DNA from: Seriola aureovittata
Taxonomy: Eukaryota; Chordata; Actinopteri; Carangiformes; Carangidae
Assembly (NCBI RefSeq): GCF_021018895.1
Contig: NC_079372.1
Span: 16,458,318 to 16,522,317, forward strand
Length of the DNA stretch: 64,000 nt
Direction of reading: 5' to 3'
The position numbers and the translations under genes are program-made. Below the pieces are notes generated by a model. It had not been told where the DNA came from. It was given only the letters and a program-made list of their open reading frames with translations, and ran no database searches. Numbering within the stretch: the first letter of the stretch is position 1; the number at the start of each line of letters is the position of its first letter. Below are positions 61,021 through 64,000 of the stretch, piece by piece.

Positions 61021-63197
61021 GTCTCATGAAATTTTTATGAGAGCAAACACTAAGATGCAGATTTCGGCCATAGGGGAGTCTGGGATACAAAGAGAAAAAC
61101 AACATGATCCACGCACCTCAGTGTAATATACAGTTATCTTTCATTTTAATACATCTAGCCATCAGCAACAGAAATATGTGTGTTGCATCCTCAGTAACCA
61201 CTTTTTTTGATGCATAGCTTGTCATTTTACACACGCCTCTTGTACATGTACTGTCAGTGTATCCTGATATTACTAAATGAACGCAACTTTTTAATCAAAA
61301 TTGATGGAAACACGAGCCCTAACTCTGTGCACAAACGCACCGACAGAGTTTCACTCTCCCCTGAAATGTAAATTCAACATCATCTGCCCTTGAAAGCTCA
61401 TTCGAGATACTATAAAATGGATTTGTGACAATGTGTATAGAAATTTGAAGAACAGGATACTAATCTTCCAATTGCAGCTCCCTCCTGAACAATTGCCTTG
61501 AACTCTGTCCTCAGCACATTGAATCGTTGAAGCTGTTTTCATCGTGTTGCAGACAATGAGAAGAGTTGACATGATGTGACGTATGTGGTTGCCTCTTATT
61601 CTCAAGGTAATGTTCATCTTCTGTTTTCCAGAGTGCAACTGTAATGGCCACTCAAACCAGTGCCACTTTGACATGGCGGTGTATTTGGCCACGGGTAACG
61701 TCAGCGGAGGAGTGTGCGATGTCTGTCTGGACAACACCATGGGACGCAACTGTGAGATGTGTAAACCTTTCTACTATCAAGACCATATCAGGGACATCAG
61801 GGACCCACGGGTTTGTGTTGGTGAGTTGTGGGATTGTCCACTTTAGCGCTGCAATAAACTGATTGACTATTAAATTTTTATTTTCCCTGAAACATTTGGA
61901 AACATTCTACCAGTAGGTTTGGAAAATTTCTTTTGTTTTCCTGTGGAAATTTTTCATTTTGTTGAAAGGTCACGAGAGTTTAAAATGAATATAAGAATAA
62001 ACACCTCAACCAGTGACACATTGACTCTGCACAATGACCTGTTGCCATTGTATGAACCTACATATTAGTCTTAAAGTGTATATATGCATGATATGACATC
62101 ACATATTTCACAGCTGCTTTTAAGTGTACTTAAAACTTAACTTACGCTCTCCATCTGACCTCTAGCGTGTGACTGCGACCCCGTGGGCTCGCTGGAGGGC
62201 GGAGTGTGCGACAGTCACACCGACCCAGACATGGGGATGATTGCTGGACAGTGTCGCTGCAAAGCCAATGTGAAAGGCACACGCTGCGACGACTGCAAAG
62301 AGGGATACTACGGCCTGAGCCAGAACGACCCGCTGGGCTGCCAGCGTATGTATATGCATCTCAATGCATTCGCAATATAAAACCACATAATCTATATTTA
62401 GAATCTGTCAGTAACACATCAGCATTTATCTCACTCTATCTATGTTTGTGTCTGTTTGTTTCTCCATCAGCTTGCAACTGTGACCCTCGTGGGATTATAA
62501 TGATGGGAGCTCCTTGTGATCAGATCAGTGGAGACTGCTCCTGCAAGAGATATGTAACCGGTCGCTACTGTAACCAATGTCTGGTGAGTAACAACTGCTC
62601 TCCTTCAAATCTGTCGCTAATTTTATATCTTAAGACCCTGGATGTTAGCATCCGTAGTGGATAAGGAGCAGAGAATATTACATAGCAGCAACCGCACAAG
62701 CTTTACGAGCTACACAAAGTCAACAAAGCTTCAGACGCAGTGCAAAAACTACACATTATCCATGTCACTGTGCATCCTGGTTCTGAGCTTTATCTCCATC
62801 CCTGTAGCCTGAATACTGGGGGCTCAGTAACGACCTGGCCGGCTGCAGATCGTGTGACTGTGACTTTGGTGGAGCCTACAACAACAGGTACAGATGTTAT
62901 GTACGGTTTTAAAGTTTAAATTAACTTTGAATTCAGGCTGTAAATAATTCAGAGTGACAAACGCAAAGAAAGGCAGAGACGAAAAGGTCAAGATCAGCTT
63001 TAACAGACATTTTACAGTTTTAATTTTTCTCTTACTTCAGGTGCATGATGGAAAACGGCCAGTGTAACTGCAGGAGACACCTGATAGGTCGACAGTGTTC
63101 AGAAGTGCAGCCTGGGTATTTCTGCGCTCCGCTGGACTACTACAAATACGAGGCCGAAGAGGCCACTGGACACTCCCCCGATGACCGTGCACTGCCG
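43590..63197 (+). CDS. lamb4: Laminin beta chain, N-terminal part (13 coding exons; continues right of window), most like beta-4
   Basis: Coding exons: 43590-43644, 52805-52974, 57714-57849, 58506-58579, 58894-59082, 60120-60183, 60442-60644, 60838-60958, 61632-61820, 62166-62345, 62471-62583, 62808-62887 and 63041-63197. All are GT/AG and in phase, 577 codons. The protein starts with a signal peptide ([20 protein letters not shown]), then the laminin N-terminal domain ([69 protein letters not shown]), then LE repeats from [10 protein letters not shown], then the run into the next domain ([19 protein letters not shown]). Laminin beta chains join alpha and gamma chains in basement-membrane trimers; the N-terminal domain polymerises the sheet. 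[20 protein letters not shown] and [16 protein letters not shown] favour beta-4 over beta-1; lamb1 is the alternative. The start exon has an upstream acceptor, so a 5' non-coding exon exists. Confidence 0.85.
44190..44236 (+). repeat. Microsatellite (TG)n(AG)n
   Basis: A short (TG) run passes into about 36 bp of (AG), ending at 'agagcgag'. Confidence 0.95.
46422..46463 (+). repeat. Microsatellite (CA)n
   Basis: A (CA) run with one TA interruption, about 42 bp. Confidence 0.95.
47861..48215. mobile_element. Foldback (long terminal inverted repeat) element, about 355 bp
   Basis: The left arm (47861-47980) and the reverse complement of the right arm (48215-48095) align almost throughout. Shared blocks include TGTGTGAGGTAGTTAT, GCTCCCAGTTTAGAG (left GCTCCCAGTTTAGAGGAGC) and AGCAGCAGGAGCACCAG. 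About 115 bp lies between the arms. The ends read GGGTTGTTTGAAGTTGG and GGGTTATTTGACGTGGG. There is no coding capacity. I recognise the arm sequence as a frequent percomorph repeat. Confidence 0.82.
48668..48707 (+). repeat. Microsatellite (GA)n, interrupted
   Basis: A (GA) run of about 40 bp with single-base interruptions, near 'gagagacagagaga'. Confidence 0.9.
50262..50353. repeat. Inverted (CA)n-(TG)n microsatellite
   Basis: About 22 bp of (CA), then the spacer TAGA, then more than 60 bp of (TG) with two TC interruptions. The two halves are complementary on one strand and could fold into a hairpin. Confidence 0.93.
50560..51381 (-). mobile_element. Ty3/gypsy retrotransposon remnant: one LTR plus partial gag
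   Basis: Read on the minus strand, the element starts TGTCACGTTTGTTCCCAG (51381 downward). It has a TATA-like GGTATAAAG at about 51267-51259 and AATAAA at 51005-51000, the order expected for an LTR ending near 50945. The next frame (50892-50570) reads [20 protein letters not shown], a proline-rich hinge ([20 protein letters not shown]) and [13 protein letters not shown] recognise this as the start of gag in fish Ty3/gypsy elements (usual motif PEPFxGDxxKCRGF). Everything after gag, including protease, reverse transcriptase and the second LTR, is missing. The element itself is not an infectious virus. Confidence 0.75.
55885..56216 (+). repeat. Dispersed fish repeat, best-preserved copy in this window
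   Basis: The order is 'agatggattgacatgaaagt', 'cagacattcatggtccccag', 'ccaaatacctgcaaaacgaa', 'aaatgttagcattctagcac', 'gtgagcatgttagcatggtt', 'gcatttagctcaaagcagtg'. Parts of this order recur at 4490-4790 (reversed), 8190-8380 and 18745-19075. Confidence 0.7.
57028..57068 (-). repeat. Possible LINE 3' tail
   Basis: The minus strand reads 'ccttggggataataaagatg', like the CCTTGGGGATTAATAAAG-type ends of fish LINEs. It is very short and no coding part is recognised. Confidence 0.4.
58146..58206 (+). repeat. Microsatellite (CA)n with (CG) interruptions
   Basis: A (CA)-rich tract of about 60 bp in intron 3 of the laminin gene, with several CG steps. Confidence 0.95.
59083..60119 (+). other. Intron 5 of the laminin beta gene
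   Basis: About 1.04 kb. It contains A/T-rich TTATT repeats near 59755-59780. No exon or RNA gene is recognised. Confidence 0.6.
60838..63197 (+). other. Laminin EGF-like (LE) repeat exons of the beta chain
   Basis: Six exons encode tandem eight-cysteine LE modules. These include [77 protein letters not shown] and [14 protein letters not shown]. Spacing of cysteines is regular and no module is broken. The last exon leaves the LE array and enters the LF/L4-type domain before its donor at 63198. Confidence 0.85.
60973..61018 (+). repeat. Microsatellite (CA)n directly after a laminin exon
   Basis: A (CA) run of about 46 bp begins only about 15 bp after the splice donor at 60959 (exon 60838-60958). 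Confidence 0.97.
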
Positions 63198-64000
63198 GTG
63201 AGCACGGCGCTGCGACTCAGTGTCGACCAGTGCGAGTCACGCATCAGGTCTCTGTAACAGCCCTCCAGCCGGAGAAGGGAGGGCAGCTGTTTCGTTGTGT
63301 CTGTTTGTTGCCACGATGTAACGTCGAGAGGGTGAAATATAAAACAGCAAGATCGCAAACACATCAGAGAAGTTCACATTTTCACCTGCACCCTTTTACA
63401 GCACAACCGGCACTTATATCTTTTCTTTTATTTCCTGCACAGTTACATTAAAATAAGCACTTCCGCTCTCATGACTCTCAGCTATGTTTTGGTTTTACAG
63501 GCAATAAAGTTTTTATGCCCGAGGACGGAGGCGTCTGTCCGTCCCATTAACGTGATATCTCAGTATCGCCTTGAGGGAATTTCTTCACGTTTGGCACAAA
63601 CATTCACTTGGACTCAAGGATGAACTAATTAGAATTTGGTGGGAAAAGGTCAAAGTTCAAGGTCACTGCGACCTCACAAAACACGTTCTTGGCCATAACT
63701 CACAAATTCACACGCTAATTACGACACACAGTTCAACTCAAATATCGGAAAGGATGAAATGAAGTGATGATATTTTATATTCAAATGATCAAAGGTCAAC
63801 TTCACTGTGACATCATAATGTTCATCAAAAACGCTGTAACTCAGGAGGGGGAGATTGTGGTTGGCGGACGCAAACAACCACGAAGCGGTAATTCTAGTGT
63901 GGCCCTGATCCCGATCCCTTTCATATTAGGTATGTGCTGATACTGAGTCCAATCCAATCAGTGCTTCAATTAGGTACAAAAAGCATGAATTGTCAACCTG
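63198..64000 (+). other. Start of the next laminin intron, mostly repeat
   Basis: After the donor at 63198 no further exon is recognised. From about 63500 the sequence is a dispersed repeat. Confidence 0.6.
63500..63960 (+). repeat. Dispersed fish repeat ('GTGATATCTCAGTA...GACCTCACAAAACACG' family)
   Basis: Segments 'gccttgagggaatttcttca', 'tttggcacaaacattcactt', 'ggactcaaggatgaactaat', 'gcgacctcacaaaacacgtt' and 'cactgtgacatcataatgtt' succeed each other as in a long high-copy repeat I recall from percomorph genomes. No coding sequence is present; the class is unknown to me. Confidence 0.65.

Overview
The window looks like nuclear DNA of a teleost fish, probably a percomorph. The evidence is multi-exon vertebrate genes with GT/AG introns, a fish-type odorant receptor, and interspersed repeats typical of fish: tRNA-derived SINEs, hAT MITEs, an L2-like LINE tail, a Ty3/gypsy remnant and long CA/GT microsatellites. 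I see no bacterial operon, CRISPR array or phage-like block.

Layout. (1) About 0.9-3.2 kb, minus strand: the 5' part of fast skeletal troponin C (tnnc2), three coding exons, running off the left edge. (2) 3.5-12.5 kb: intergenic DNA with repeat copies and a decayed retrotransposon ORF. (3) 12590-13744, plus strand: an intact single-exon seven-transmembrane receptor closest to fish odorant receptor 131-2-like proteins. (4) 17.4-27.3 kb, plus strand: a complete class IB PI3-kinase catalytic subunit (p110-gamma, pik3cg or a close paralogue). Twelve coding exons join in phase into 1106 codons. It has a Ser/Thr-rich tract between the C2 and helical domains. (5) 27.3-43.5 kb: intergenic, or long 5' introns of the next gene, with two promoter-like stretches and several transposon remnants. 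(6) 43590 to the right edge, plus strand: the 5' part of a laminin beta chain, most like lamb4. Thirteen coding exons cover the signal peptide, the laminin N-terminal domain, the LE repeats and the start of the next domain.

The genes are unrelated in function: muscle calcium sensing, chemoreception, GPCR-to-PIP3 signalling and basement membrane. They do not form a pathway, and I found no convincing new biological system. The most useful second-look items are the p110-gamma gene (low-complexity insert, overlapping upstream start codon, intron layout) and a set of well-bounded mobile-element remnants. One of these is a hAT-type MITE with a perfect 8-bp target-site duplication.

All exon boundaries were read by hand from splice sites and reading-frame phase. 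Family assignments come from recognising the proteins, not from a database search.
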